The position numbers were made by a program, and so were the translations under genes. Shown in pieces: positions 5,481 through 12,454 of a stretch of DNA of 14,514 bases. The stretch comes from an uncultured Clostridia bacterium (GTDB lineage Bacteria; Bacillota; Clostridia; Oscillospirales; Oscillospiraceae), in NCBI GenBank assembly GCA_947169005.1, contig CAMVOG010000028.1, positions 1-14,514 of the forward strand, given 5' to 3'. Numbering within the stretch: the stretch's first letter is position 1; each line of letters begins with the position of its first letter. The notes beneath the pieces were generated by a model. The model saw only the letters and a program-made list of their open reading frames with translations. It was not told the DNA's origin and ran no database searches.

Positions 5481-6713
5481 ATGAAAAGAACCCGTATCGC
5501 CGCGCTGCTTTGCCTGCTTCTGACGGCGGCGCTGCTTCTGAATCTCGGCGGCTGCCAAAAGCCCGCGGAGGAGGTCCCTGCCGAGGCCCCTGCCGTTTCG
5601 GACAGCGGCATCGTGCAGCAGCCGGAGCCCGAGCCGGAACCTGATCCGGAGCCGGAACCGGAACCCGAGCCCGAACCCGAGCCTGAGCCGGAGCCGGAAC
5701 CCGAGCCGGAACCGGAACCTGAGCCGGAGCCCGAGCCCGGCCCCGAAAACCCCTTGACCGGCCTTCCCATTGATGAAGAGCTGGCGGACGCCCGCCCCTT
5801 CGCCGTGATGCTCAACAACCTGCGGGAGGCCCAGCCTCAGCAGGGCAACGGCAAGGCGGACATGATCTATGAGCTGATCGCCGAGGGCGGCATCACTCGC
5901 ATGCTGGGCGTCTATCAAAGCCTGGAGGACGTGGACGTGCTGGGCTCCGTCCGCTCGTCACGGCCCTATTACATCGAGCTTTCCATGGGGCTGGACGCCA
6001 TCTATGTCCACGCCGGCGGCAGCGAGGAGGCCTATTCCGACCTGCGCGCCTGGCGGACGGACCATATCGACGGCGTCAACGGCACTTTCAGCGGGGACGG
6101 GACCTTTTACCGGGACCGCAACCGCCTGGGCGGCTACTACGATTATGAGCACAGCCTCATGACCACCGGGGAGCGGGTGCTGAACGCGGTGGAGCGGGGC
6201 GGCTTCCGCACCACCCACCACGAGCCTGCCGAGGGCGAGGAGCCGGAGCCCTTTGACACGGGCATGCGCTTCACCGACGAGGGCACCCCCACCGGGGGAG
6301 AGGCCGCGGAACGCATCACCGTCCCCTACTCCGATTACAAAACGGGGCTCTTCACCTATGACGCCGAGGAGGGTCTTTATTACGCCGAGGAATACGGCAA
6401 GCCCTATATCGACGGCAACGACCAGAGCCAGATCGCCGTCACCAATGTGCTGATCCTGCACGTCACCTACATCAACACCGGGGACAGCTACGGCCACCTC
6501 CACATCCAATTCGACGAGGGTAAGGGCTGGTACGCCTCCGGCGGCTATATTGAGCCCATCACCTGGACCAAGGCGGGCCGGGACGAGCCCCTGCGCTACT
6601 TTACCGAGGACGGCGAGGAGCTGGAAATGAACAGGGGCAAGACTTATGTAAACTTCCTGCCCACAAACCGGGAGCCCGCCTGGGAGGCGGCGGAGGAGTC
6701 CGCGGAGGGATGA
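5481..6713 (+). CDS. DUF3048 (YerB-like) lipoprotein with a Pro-Glu repeat linker
   Basis: A 410-residue predicted lipoprotein. The first 24 residues are a lipoprotein signal peptide ending in the lipobox LGGC (Cys25), so it should be anchored on the outer face of the cytoplasmic membrane. Residues 48-85 are a 19-fold PE dipeptide repeat (one PD), probably a stiff acidic spacer. DUF3048 begins at NPLTGLPIDEE (about 91), continuing with RPFAVMLNNL, MIYELIAEGGITRMLGVYQ and LGSVRSSRPYYIE; the C-terminal half (about 300-400) contains VTNVLILHV and GKTYVNFLPTN, typical of the family's second domain. Molecular function is not established for YerB-type proteins. First gene of an operon with its own sigma-A promoter; its stop overlaps the truA start (ATGA). 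Confidence 0.9.
   Translation: MKRTRIAALLCLLLTAALLLNLGGCQKPAEEVPAEAPAVSDSGIVQQPEPEPEPDPEPEPEPEPEPEPEPEPEPEPEPEPEPEPEPGPENPLTGLPIDEELADARPFAVMLNNLREAQPQQGNGKADMIYELIAEGGITRMLGVYQSLEDVDVLGSVRSSRPYYIELSMGLDAIYVHAGGSEEAYSDLRAWRTDHIDGVNGTFSGDGTFYRDRNRLGGYYDYEHSLMTTGERVLNAVERGGFRTTHHEPAEGEEPEPFDTGMRFTDEGTPTGGEAAERITVPYSDYKTGLFTYDAEEGLYYAEEYGKPYIDGNDQSQIAVTNVLILHVTYINTGDSYGHLHIQFDEGKGWYASGGYIEPITWTKAGRDEPLRYFTEDGEELEMNRGKTYVNFLPTNREPAWEAAEESAEG
5622..5735 (+). repeat. In-gene Pro-Glu codon repeat
   Basis: Nineteen consecutive CCN-GAR (once CCT-GAT) hexamers inside the DUF3048 lipoprotein gene. Synonymous codons vary, so the array is old or under amino-acid selection rather than a fresh perfect microsatellite. 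The complementary strand shows a long Gly/Ser-rich open frame that is only its shadow. Confidence 0.9.
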
Positions 6714-7450
6714 AGTGCTTTCGCATGACCCTCGCCTATGAGGGCACCCGCTACCGGGGCTGGCAGAAGCAGGGCAACACGCCCGACACCATCCAGGGCA
6801 AGCTGGAAGCGCTGCTGAGCCGTCTGCTGGAGCAGCCCGTGGAGGTCCACGGCTCCGGCCGCACGGACGCGGGGGCCCACGCCCGCCGCCAGGTGGCCTC
6901 CTTCCGGGCGGAGACGGAGAGGACGGCGGCGGAGCTGCTGCCGCTGATCCGCCGCTATCTGCCCGAGGACATCGGCCTTTTGGAGCTTGCGGAGGCCGCT
7001 CCCCGCTTCCACGCCCGCCTGAACTGCGTGGGCAAGACCTACGTTTACCGCGTCTGGACCGGCGAAGCTCCCAACGTCTTCGAGCGGCGGCTTCTGTGGC
7101 AGCTCCCGGGGCGGGAGCTGGATTTGGATCGGATGCGTGAGGCCGCCGCCCCTCTTCTGGGCGAGCATGACTTCCGGGCCTTCTGCTCCTTAAAGCGCTT
7201 CAAAAAATCCACAGTCCGCCGACTGGACAGTATCACGATCGAGCGGCTTGGGGACGAAACGCGCTTCACCCTCAGCGGCAGCGGCTTCCTCTACAATATG
7301 GTGCGCATCCTTGTGGGCACCCTGGTGGAGGTGGGCCTGGGTGAGCGGAGCCCCGGGAGCGTCGGGGAGGCCCTGGCCTCTCTGGATCGGCAGCAGGCGG
7401 GTCAGACCACCCCGGCCCAGGGCTTGAGTGTGTGGGACGTAAGGTATTGA
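6710..7450 (+). CDS. truA: tRNA pseudouridine(38-40) synthase TruA
   Basis: Makes pseudouridine at positions 38, 39 and 40 of the tRNA anticodon stem-loop; cytoplasmic. At 246 residues it has the usual length. Hallmarks: LAYEGTRYRGWQKQ near the start, the catalytic motif HGSGRTDAGAHARRQVA with nucleophile Asp53, RFHARLNCVGKTYVYRVW in the middle, HDFRAFCS, and the closing block GSGFLYNMVRILVGTLVEVG. The ATG overlaps the stop of the DUF3048 gene (ATGA), indicating translational coupling, and the next gene starts 20 bp after its stop. Confidence 0.97.
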   Translation: MKCFRMTLAYEGTRYRGWQKQGNTPDTIQGKLEALLSRLLEQPVEVHGSGRTDAGAHARRQVASFRAETERTAAELLPLIRRYLPEDIGLLELAEAAPRFHARLNCVGKTYVYRVWTGEAPNVFERRLLWQLPGRELDLDRMREAAAPLLGEHDFRAFCSLKRFKKSTVRRLDSITIERLGDETRFTLSGSGFLYNMVRILVGTLVEVGLGERSPGSVGEALASLDRQQAGQTTPAQGLSVWDVRY

Positions 7451-7470
7451 ATCGCAAGGAGGCGACGCCT

Positions 7471-8622
7471 GTGAAAAGAGAAAAGCTGCTGCCCGTCCTC
7501 GCCCTGACGCTGGACCTGCTGACGGTGGTGTTCTCCACCATCGGCAGCGTGGAGCATTTCGGACGGGAGGGCTTTGCCATGCTGCGCTGGTACACGGTGC
7601 TGAGCAACGTGTTTCTGGCTGTCGCCGCCTGTATCACCGGATATTACGCGCTGGCGGGCATCCTGGGAAAGCGCTTTTTCCTGCCCACCTGGGCCCGGGT
7701 CACCCGCTATATCGCCAGCGTCATGATCGCCATGACCTTCGTGGTGGTGGTCTTCATCTTCGCACCCTGGATCGGGCTGCCCCAGGGCCTTACGGCCATG
7801 GTCTTCAACCCGACCTCCATCTGGCATCATTTCCTGGCCCCGGTCTGCGGGCTGTTGGGCTATTTTCTCTGCGTTCCCCTGCGGCAGGGAGATAAAAAGC
7901 TCCCGCTCCTGGCGACGCTGCCCACCCTGGCTTATGCCATCGTGGTCACGGCGCTGAACGTCCTGCGGGTGCTTCACGGGCCCTATCCCTTCTTTTACGT
8001 GTACGAGCAGCCCCTTTGGGCCAGCGTTCTCTGGTTCATCACCCTGTGGCTGCTGGCCCTGCTGCTGGCCTGGGCCCTGTGGCGGCCCTTCCGCAAGGGG
8101 GAGAGCTTCCCCCTGCCCGCCTCTCCCCTGCCCACCGAGGCTGCCTTCACGGAGGACGGCTATATCAAGGACCAGGACGCTCTTTCCGCCTACCGCTACC
8201 GCTGCGTCCCCGCCAGCCACAACAGCTGCGGCGTGGTGGCGGTCTACGACCTGCTGCATTTTGAGGGGCGGGACATGCCCTTTGACGAGCTCTGCCTGCT
8301 GATGGAGGGCCTGCACCGGCTGCATATGCCGGGCCCCACCCTCAACAGCGCCATGCGCCGCACGCTGAGGCTGCTGCTGCCCGGCTTCCGGGAGGTCAAG
8401 GGCCGGGAGGCCGCCCTGTCCGCCGGGCAGGCTTGCCGCATGGGCATCCTGCGCTACGTGGAGCAGAAGGTCCCCCACTTCGTTCCCCTCCTGCGCCAAC
8501 CCGACGGCTCCTTCCGCTACTTCAACGTGAACGACGGCCAGGAGGACTTTTCCCAGCCCCTGGACGCCTTCTTCGCCGCCCACGTCCTGGCCGGCCCGGT
8601 AAGGCTGTATTATTGGGAGTGA
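7471..8622 (+). CDS. Pr6Pr-like six-TM membrane protein fused to a C39-like cysteine peptidase domain
   Basis: A 383-residue protein in two parts. Residues 1-210 contain about six hydrophobic helices with the look of Pr6Pr-type bacterial membrane proteins: TIGSVEHFGREGFAMLRWYT near the start, FNPTSIWHHFLAPVCGLLGY in the middle and GPYPFFYVYEQ before the last helix. Residues 230-383 are soluble and resemble a C39/papain-like peptidase: SHNSCGVVAVYDLLHF places Cys253 at the start of a helix, VPHFVPLLRQPDGSFRYFNV gives His336 on a strand, and NDGQ (Asn354/Asp355) follows as the third residue, the order used by C39 bacteriocin-leader peptidases. GTG at 7471 is chosen over the upstream in-frame ATG because AAGGAGG (7456-7462) precedes it correctly. 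Substrate unknown; no ABC transporter or leader-peptide gene is nearby. The peptidase call rests on motif order and is moderate. Confidence 0.7.
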   Translation: MKREKLLPVLALTLDLLTVVFSTIGSVEHFGREGFAMLRWYTVLSNVFLAVAACITGYYALAGILGKRFFLPTWARVTRYIASVMIAMTFVVVVFIFAPWIGLPQGLTAMVFNPTSIWHHFLAPVCGLLGYFLCVPLRQGDKKLPLLATLPTLAYAIVVTALNVLRVLHGPYPFFYVYEQPLWASVLWFITLWLLALLLAWALWRPFRKGESFPLPASPLPTEAAFTEDGYIKDQDALSAYRYRCVPASHNSCGVVAVYDLLHFEGRDMPFDELCLLMEGLHRLHMPGPTLNSAMRRTLRLLLPGFREVKGREAALSAGQACRMGILRYVEQKVPHFVPLLRQPDGSFRYFNVNDGQEDFSQPLDAFFAAHVLAGPVRLYYWE

Positions 8623-8634
8623 AGCGTAACGGCC

Positions 8635-9015
8635 ATGCGATATGAACATCAAAGCAACGATTCGCTGATAGGAACATCTAAGGCGCTGCGAAAAAACATG
8701 ACAACCGAGGAGCGCCGGTTGTGGTACGACTTTCTCAAAAAGCTGCCCGTTACCGTCCACCGGCAAAAGGTCATCGGACGATATATCGTTGATTTTTACA
8801 TTCACTCCGCGGCCCTGGTCATCGAATTAGATGGCTCACAGCACGTTGAAGACCCCAAACAAAGGGCGTTCGATCTCACGCGCGACCGTTGGTTGAGAGA
8901 GCAGGGCCTGGAGGTCATGCGATACGATAACCGGGATGTTCGCCGTAATTTTGAGGGCGTCTGTCTGGATATACTTCGCCTGCTTCGGGAACGAGGCTTG
9001 GAGACGCAGCTCTGA
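8635..9015 (+). CDS. DUF559 family protein (restriction-endonuclease-like fold)
   Basis: A 126-residue protein matching the DUF559/Vsr-like nuclease-fold family: SKALRKNMTTEERRLWYDFL, then HRQKVIGRYIVDFYIHSAAL with Asp53, VIELDGSQH with Glu64 and Asp66, and the C-terminal strand GLEVMRYDNRDVRRNFEGV. These acidic residues correspond to the PD-(D/E)xK metal site. Family members are common single genes near mobile regions; no biological role is established. It begins 12 bp after the peptidase-fusion gene, so it is probably the last gene of the operon, although its Shine-Dalgarno (GGGAGTGA) is poor. It is less GC-rich than its neighbours and uses AT-ending codons more often, suggesting recent acquisition. 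Confidence 0.88.
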   Translation: MRYEHQSNDSLIGTSKALRKNMTTEERRLWYDFLKKLPVTVHRQKVIGRYIVDFYIHSAALVIELDGSQHVEDPKQRAFDLTRDRWLREQGLEVMRYDNRDVRRNFEGVCLDILRLLRERGLETQL

Positions 9016-9083
9016 AGCAGATCGTGAAATGACAGCTTTGGATGAAAGGCCCGTTCATCCGATGCAGCCGGTTAAGTCCGCAG

Positions 9084-9283
9084 CCTGCCTTCCCCTGGGG
9101 GAAGGTGCCCCAGTGCGCACACTGGGGCGGATGAGGGGCTTGCACCCACTTTGATAATTGAAGAGGCTATCTTGATGTGAAAGTAAGCAAAATCACATCA
9201 AAAGCCCTGGCGCTGAATCCAACCGTCAGCAAGCCCCTCATCAGTCGCCTGCGGGCGACAGCTTCCCCCAAGGGGAAGCCAGG
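9084..9283. mobile_element. MITE-like element with long imperfect terminal inverted repeats
   Basis: A non-coding element of about 200 bp. The left arm (9084-9142) and right arm (9231-9283) are inverted copies: CCTGCCTTCCCCTGGGGGAA against CCTGGCTTCCCCTTGGGGGA on the opposite strand at the outer ends, and GATGAGGGGCTT at the inner ends. Between these matches each arm has its own small hairpin of different sequence (CCCCAGTG/CACTGGGG on the left, GTCGCC/GGCGAC on the right). The core carries a perfect 9-bp inverted repeat TTGATGTGA/TCACATCAA (9172-9180, 9193-9201). No transposase. The arms resemble repeats I associate with gut clostridial genomes; copy number cannot be judged from one window. 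With flanking DNA it fills a gene-free gap of 375 bp. Confidence 0.7.
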
Positions 9284-9338
9284 AGACGCCCCCCGATACG
9301 GCTCTATGATTTGTCCGCTCTTTCACCTTTGCGCCGCT

Positions 9339-9372
9339 ATCTTTTATCTTTTATCTTTTTATCTTTTATCTT
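9339..9372 (+). repeat. ATCTTTT heptamer tandem repeat
   Basis: Four copies of ATCTTTT (one with an extra T) plus a partial fifth, directly upstream of the AGGAGGTG ribosome binding site of the gene at 9391. The pyrimidine-rich run could be a slippage-prone spacer in the 5' leader. Confidence 0.8.
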
Positions 9373-9390
9373 CCCCCCAGGAGGTGTCCC

Positions 9391-10122
9391 ATGTCCGATC
9401 CCACTCCGCAAATTCCGCCGGAGAACGCCCGGCTGAAGGCCTTGTTTGCCTCGCCGCGCTTTTTCTGGATCACCGTGCTGTACTCGGCGGGCTCGGTGCT
9501 GGCGCTCTTTTCCGGCTCGCTCAACCTGTTCGGGGCGCTGATCTCCATCGGCCTGTGGCTGCTGCTGGCTTCGGCCCGGGAGCCTGGGGAGCTCATGGGG
9601 CCCCGGGGCCTGCGGGTGCTGCGGGGCGTGCTGCTTGTGCTCATGGTCGTGCTTTGGGCGGGCGTGGGGCTCATGCTCCTGTATGCCCTGCTTCTTTTCT
9701 CCATCCGGGCCGAGGGGGCGCCCTCGGCGGAGGAAAGCGCCCTGCTCTTCGGCGGGCTGATCTCCGCGGAGCAGGCGGCTTTCTTCTGGCAGTACGGCGG
9801 GCTGATCCTGCTGGGGCTGGCGGTACTGATGGCCTTGCTGAATCTCTTTTACTTCCGCCGGGGCCGGGAGCTGGCTTCCGCGCTGATGGCCCGGCTGGAG
9901 GGGCTCAACGTCCCTCTGCGGCTCCGGGGCGTCTGCGTCTGGATGCTGCTGCTGGGCGTCGTCAACCTTGCGGCTGTGGCCGTGACCGTGGCCATGTCCC
10001 TGCGCCGTTCCATGCTCCTGCCCGTCGTCAGCGATATTCTCACCGGGGCGGGCCGCATCCTGGGGGCCTTCTTCCTGCTGCGTGAGCTGCCGCCCGTGCC
10101 GGAGGAGCCCGGTGAAAAATAA
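9391..10122 (+). CDS. Small multi-pass membrane protein, paralogue of the next gene
   Basis: A 243-residue protein with about six hydrophobic segments and a short Pro-rich cytoplasmic start (MSDPTPQIPPENARLKALFA). No named family recognised. It aligns along its length with the membrane part of the downstream zinc-ribbon protein: VLYSAGSVLALFSGSLNLFG matches IVYSASILLGLFGASFDILG, GLRVLRGVL matches GLRFSRGVV, and LNLFYFRRGRELASALM matches INIFFYGNLRKFCASLI. Start set by a strong AGGAGGTG (9379-9386). The gene is very GC-rich, Leu/Gly-rich and follows the heptamer repeat. Function unknown. Confidence 0.75.
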   Translation: MSDPTPQIPPENARLKALFASPRFFWITVLYSAGSVLALFSGSLNLFGALISIGLWLLLASAREPGELMGPRGLRVLRGVLLVLMVVLWAGVGLMLLYALLLFSIRAEGAPSAEESALLFGGLISAEQAAFFWQYGGLILLGLAVLMALLNLFYFRRGRELASALMARLEGLNVPLRLRGVCVWMLLLGVVNLAAVAVTVAMSLRRSMLLPVVSDILTGAGRILGAFFLLRELPPVPEEPGEK

Positions 10123-10145
10123 CAGTTTCTTTCTTTCGCGCACTG

Positions 10146-10154
10146 TGCTACAAT
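10146..10154 (+). promoter_or_regulatory. Extended -10 promoter upstream of the zinc-ribbon gene
   Basis: TGCTACAAT gives an extended -10 (TG-n-TACAAT) 48 bp before the ATG at 10202; the -35 region (TTTCTT around 10126) is poor. The gene probably has its own promoter although it also follows the upstream paralogue by 79 bp. Confidence 0.5.
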
Positions 10155-10201
10155 AAGCAAAGGGTCAAAGGCCCAAAAGATAAAAATGGGGAGGTTTCTT
10201 T

Positions 10202-11203
10202 ATGTTCTGTCCAAACTGCGGCCAGCAGATCGACGAGGGCAGCAGCTTCTGCACCAACTGCGGAACGCGCCTGTCCCCTGCCCCCTCTGTGCCCACACAG
10301 GAGCCCGTGTACCAGCAGGAGGCCCAGGGCTATCCGCCCGACGAGCCAACCGTATACCTGGACGATTCTTTCAACAGCACCGCACCCACTTACACCGCGC
10401 CCAATTACAACGCTCCCGTCTACGGCCCGCCCCAGACCTTTGAGGGCATCCGCACGGGCGGCGAGGTCCAGCGGCTGAAAAGCATCCTTTCCTCCAGCCT
10501 CTTCCTGGTCCTCTGCATCGTCTACTCCGCCTCCATCCTTCTGGGCCTTTTCGGCGCCAGCTTTGACATCCTCGGCATCCTCTTCTGCATCAGCCTGTGG
10601 ATCACCTACGCCGCCGCGAAGGACCGCTCCGCCTATCTGAAAACCAGCGGGCTCCGCTTCTCCCGGGGCGTGGTCACGGCGGAATGGGTCCTCATGTGGA
10701 TCGCTGTCGGCTTTGTGGCAGTATTTGGAATCTTCGGTGTTATTATTTCCTTTTCCGGAAGTGCTGCACTGCGAGATTATTCCAACGGGATAGGATCTTT
10801 TGCAACTGCCGGGATGGGTATAGTAATACTCTTCTTCTTCCTATTCGCCATAGCCATTATGGTTTTGATAAACATCTTCTTCTACGGCAATCTGCGCAAG
10901 TTCTGCGCCTCTCTGATCAACTCCGCAGAGAGCGGCATGCCCGCCTATGTGAAGGCCAACACCTCCCGCATCTGGCTCATGGTGGTGGGCATCATCGGCT
11001 GCCTGTCCATCTTCAACCTCTTCTCCGGCGCGGTGGTCAACTCCGCGCTGAACAATCTCATGCGCCAGTACGACGAGTTGTCCCCTTATGCCCAATACCT
11101 AATCTCCCTCACCGGAATCGGCGTCATGGGCACCATCGGCTCCGTGGGCAAGGCCGTCACTGCCATCCTCGCCTCCGTGCTGCTGGGCAAGGTCGCCCGC
11201 TGA
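10202..11203 (+). CDS. Zinc-ribbon membrane protein
   Basis: A 333-residue protein. Residues 3-20 form a CxxC-x10-CxxC zinc ribbon (CPNCGQQIDEGSSFCTNCG), followed by a flexible Pro/Tyr/Gln/Thr-rich linker to about 95 and then six or so hydrophobic segments homologous to the preceding gene product. Zinc-ribbon plus linker plus TM proteins are widespread in Firmicutes, and most have no assigned role. ATG follows GGGGAGG at a normal distance. Codons for about residues 170-225 (roughly 10720-10870) are noticeably more AT-rich than the rest of the gene, a compositional patch inside the reading frame. The stop is 3 bp from the next start, indicating co-transcription. Confidence 0.8.
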   Translation: MFCPNCGQQIDEGSSFCTNCGTRLSPAPSVPTQEPVYQQEAQGYPPDEPTVYLDDSFNSTAPTYTAPNYNAPVYGPPQTFEGIRTGGEVQRLKSILSSSLFLVLCIVYSASILLGLFGASFDILGILFCISLWITYAAAKDRSAYLKTSGLRFSRGVVTAEWVLMWIAVGFVAVFGIFGVIISFSGSAALRDYSNGIGSFATAGMGIVILFFFLFAIAIMVLINIFFYGNLRKFCASLINSAESGMPAYVKANTSRIWLMVVGIIGCLSIFNLFSGAVVNSALNNLMRQYDELSPYAQYLISLTGIGVMGTIGSVGKAVTAILASVLLGKVAR

Positions 11204-11206
11204 GCC

Positions 11207-11623
11207 ATGCGAAAAAGTCAGCTTCTCAGGTGGGCGGGCGTCCTGCTGATGCCCGCCTCCCTGCTCCGCTTCTTCTTCGGGCTGTCCATGTTCAATTTCT
11301 TCACCTCGGCCCTCAGCTTCGGGGCCGTGAAGAAGACGGACCTGGCCCTGCCCGGCGCGGCCTTGGCCGTTATCGCCCTCTCCTGCCTGGCGGAGCTGGT
11401 GACGGGCTTTCTCGGCGTGCTGAACTGGGAGGAGCCCAAGCGGGCCGGGCGTTGCACGGTCTGGGGCTTCGTGACCCTGGGCCTGGGGCTGGTGGGCTGC
11501 CTGCTGCAAAGCCTGGCAGGCTACGGCGTCAGCCTCGTGGTGGCCCTGACGGCCCTCCTCGTCCCCGCCCTCTTCTGCGCCGCCGCCCTGCGCTTTTATT
11601 TGAAAAGAAAGACCTATATATGA
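11207..11623 (+). CDS. Small four-TM membrane protein of unknown function
   Basis: A 138-residue hydrophobic protein with four probable helices (about 8-30, 45-70, 85-105, 108-130), starting MRKSQLLRWAGVLLMPASLL and ending in a basic tail (RFYLKRKTYI). It starts 3 bp after the zinc-ribbon gene stop and is the last gene of the three-gene membrane cluster. No family recognised; the helix spacing is compatible with a shortened relative of its neighbours, but I see no clear alignment. Confidence 0.65.
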   Translation: MRKSQLLRWAGVLLMPASLLRFFFGLSMFNFFTSALSFGAVKKTDLALPGAALAVIALSCLAELVTGFLGVLNWEEPKRAGRCTVWGFVTLGLGLVGCLLQSLAGYGVSLVVALTALLVPALFCAAALRFYLKRKTYI

Positions 11624-11663
11624 AAAAGCGGGACCGGAGAATCGTTCTCCGGTCCCGCTTTTT
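11623..11663. terminator. Bidirectional intrinsic terminator between convergent genes
   Basis: A perfect 19-bp inverted repeat (AAAAAGCGGGACCGGAGAA at 11623-11641, complement at 11645-11663) with a 3-nt loop. A-tract and T-tract flanks make it work on both strands. It lies between the plus-strand membrane cluster, whose stop codon overlaps it, and the minus-strand DUF134-NifX gene. Confidence 0.95.
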
Positions 11664-11674
11664 ATTGCCCGTTG

Positions 11675-12421
11675 TCAGTTGCCATGGTGCTCGCGGCAAC
11701 CCGCGTCGCCGTGCTCGTGGCCGCAGTCGTGGCTGCCGCAGTCATGGTCGCCGCAGGCGTGGTCGTGGTGGTCACAGGTGGCGTTGGGGTCATAGCGAAG
11801 GCTGCCCGCCGCCAGGGCCTTGGCCGCCATATCCGCCAACCCCTGGACCCCGGCGTAGAGGCTGATGCCCGCCTCGGCCAGGGCGTTCTGGGCCCCGCCG
11901 CCGATGCCGCCGCAGACGAGGGCGTCCACCCCGGCGGCCTTCAAAAAGCCCGCCAGGGCCCCGTGGCCGCTGCCCGTGGTGTCCACCACCTGGGAGGCGC
12001 GGACCTCCCCGCCCTCCACGTCATAAAGCTTAAACTGGGCCGTGTGGCCAAAATGCTGAAAGATCATGCCGTTTTCATACGGAATGGCGATGCGCATACA
12101 ATGACTTCCTTTCTCCTTGATATTCTCCGGGATGGGTCCGAGCTGATAACTGCCGCCGCCGATGCGCAGGCGCAGGCCCTCCACGATCACCCGGGCCAGC
12201 TTGCGCCGGGCGCTCTCGTAGATGGCCGTCACCGTTGTGCGGGCCACGCCCATTTGCACGGCGCACTGCTCCTGGGTCAGCCCCTCCCGGTCCAGCAGAC
12301 GAATCGTTTCATACTCGTCCAGGGTGAGGACCACGGTTTCCGGCTCCGCCACATCCTCCGGCGTAAAGCACCAGCAGTCGGGGTAGCCCCCGATCCGGCG
12401 GCATCGCGGCTTTCGCGGCAT
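11675..12421 (-). CDS. DUF134-NifX/NifB-domain fusion with a His/Cys-rich tail
   Basis: A 248-residue protein. The N-terminal DUF134 domain (1-100) has MPRKPRCRRIGGYPDCWCFT, LDEYETIRLLDREGLTQEQC and an HTH (QMGVARTTVTAIYESARRKL) of sigma-region-4 type, so DNA binding is expected. Residues 108-220 are a dinitrogenase-cofactor-type NifX/NifB/NafY domain: MRIAIPYENGMIFQHFGHTA, VVDTTGSGHGALAGFLKAAG, VDALVCGGIGGGAQNALAEAG. The last 33 residues contain 9 His and 5 Cys (for example CDHHDHACGDHDCG), a probable metal-binding tail. In many clostridia these two domains are separate neighbours; no nif genes are in view, so a metal or iron-sulfur-responsive regulator is more likely than nitrogen fixation (inference). 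ATG with a GGAGGGGAG site; own promoter with twin palindromes, suggesting autoregulation. Confidence 0.85.
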   Translation of the reverse strand: MPRKPRCRRIGGYPDCWCFTPEDVAEPETVVLTLDEYETIRLLDREGLTQEQCAVQMGVARTTVTAIYESARRKLARVIVEGLRLRIGGGSYQLGPIPENIKEKGSHCMRIAIPYENGMIFQHFGHTAQFKLYDVEGGEVRASQVVDTTGSGHGALAGFLKAAGVDALVCGGIGGGAQNALAEAGISLYAGVQGLADMAAKALAAGSLRYDPNATCDHHDHACGDHDCGSHDCGHEHGDAGCREHHGN

Positions 12422-12454
12422 ACTCCCCTCCCCTTCCTGTCTTATAACAAAATC

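Noticed and set aside
5396..5918. Long Gly/Ser-Gly/Arg-repeat open frames on the minus strand
   Set aside because: They are the reverse-strand shadow of the Pro-Glu codon repeat of the DUF3048 lipoprotein; no ribosome binding site or independent support.
7432..7470. Upstream ATG start for the peptidase-fusion protein inside truA
   Set aside because: It lies within the truA coding end with no ribosome binding site; GTG at 7471 follows AAGGAGG.
7402..8805. 467-codon minus-strand open frame opposite truA and the peptidase-fusion gene
   Set aside because: Low-complexity Gln/Gly/His/Asp-rich translation typical of antisense frames in GC-rich DNA; it covers well-supported plus-strand genes.
10597..11865. 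422-codon plus-strand open frame across the zinc-ribbon and 138-residue membrane genes
   Set aside because: Arg/Pro/Gly-rich, crosses the bidirectional terminator and two better genes in other frames; composition artefact.
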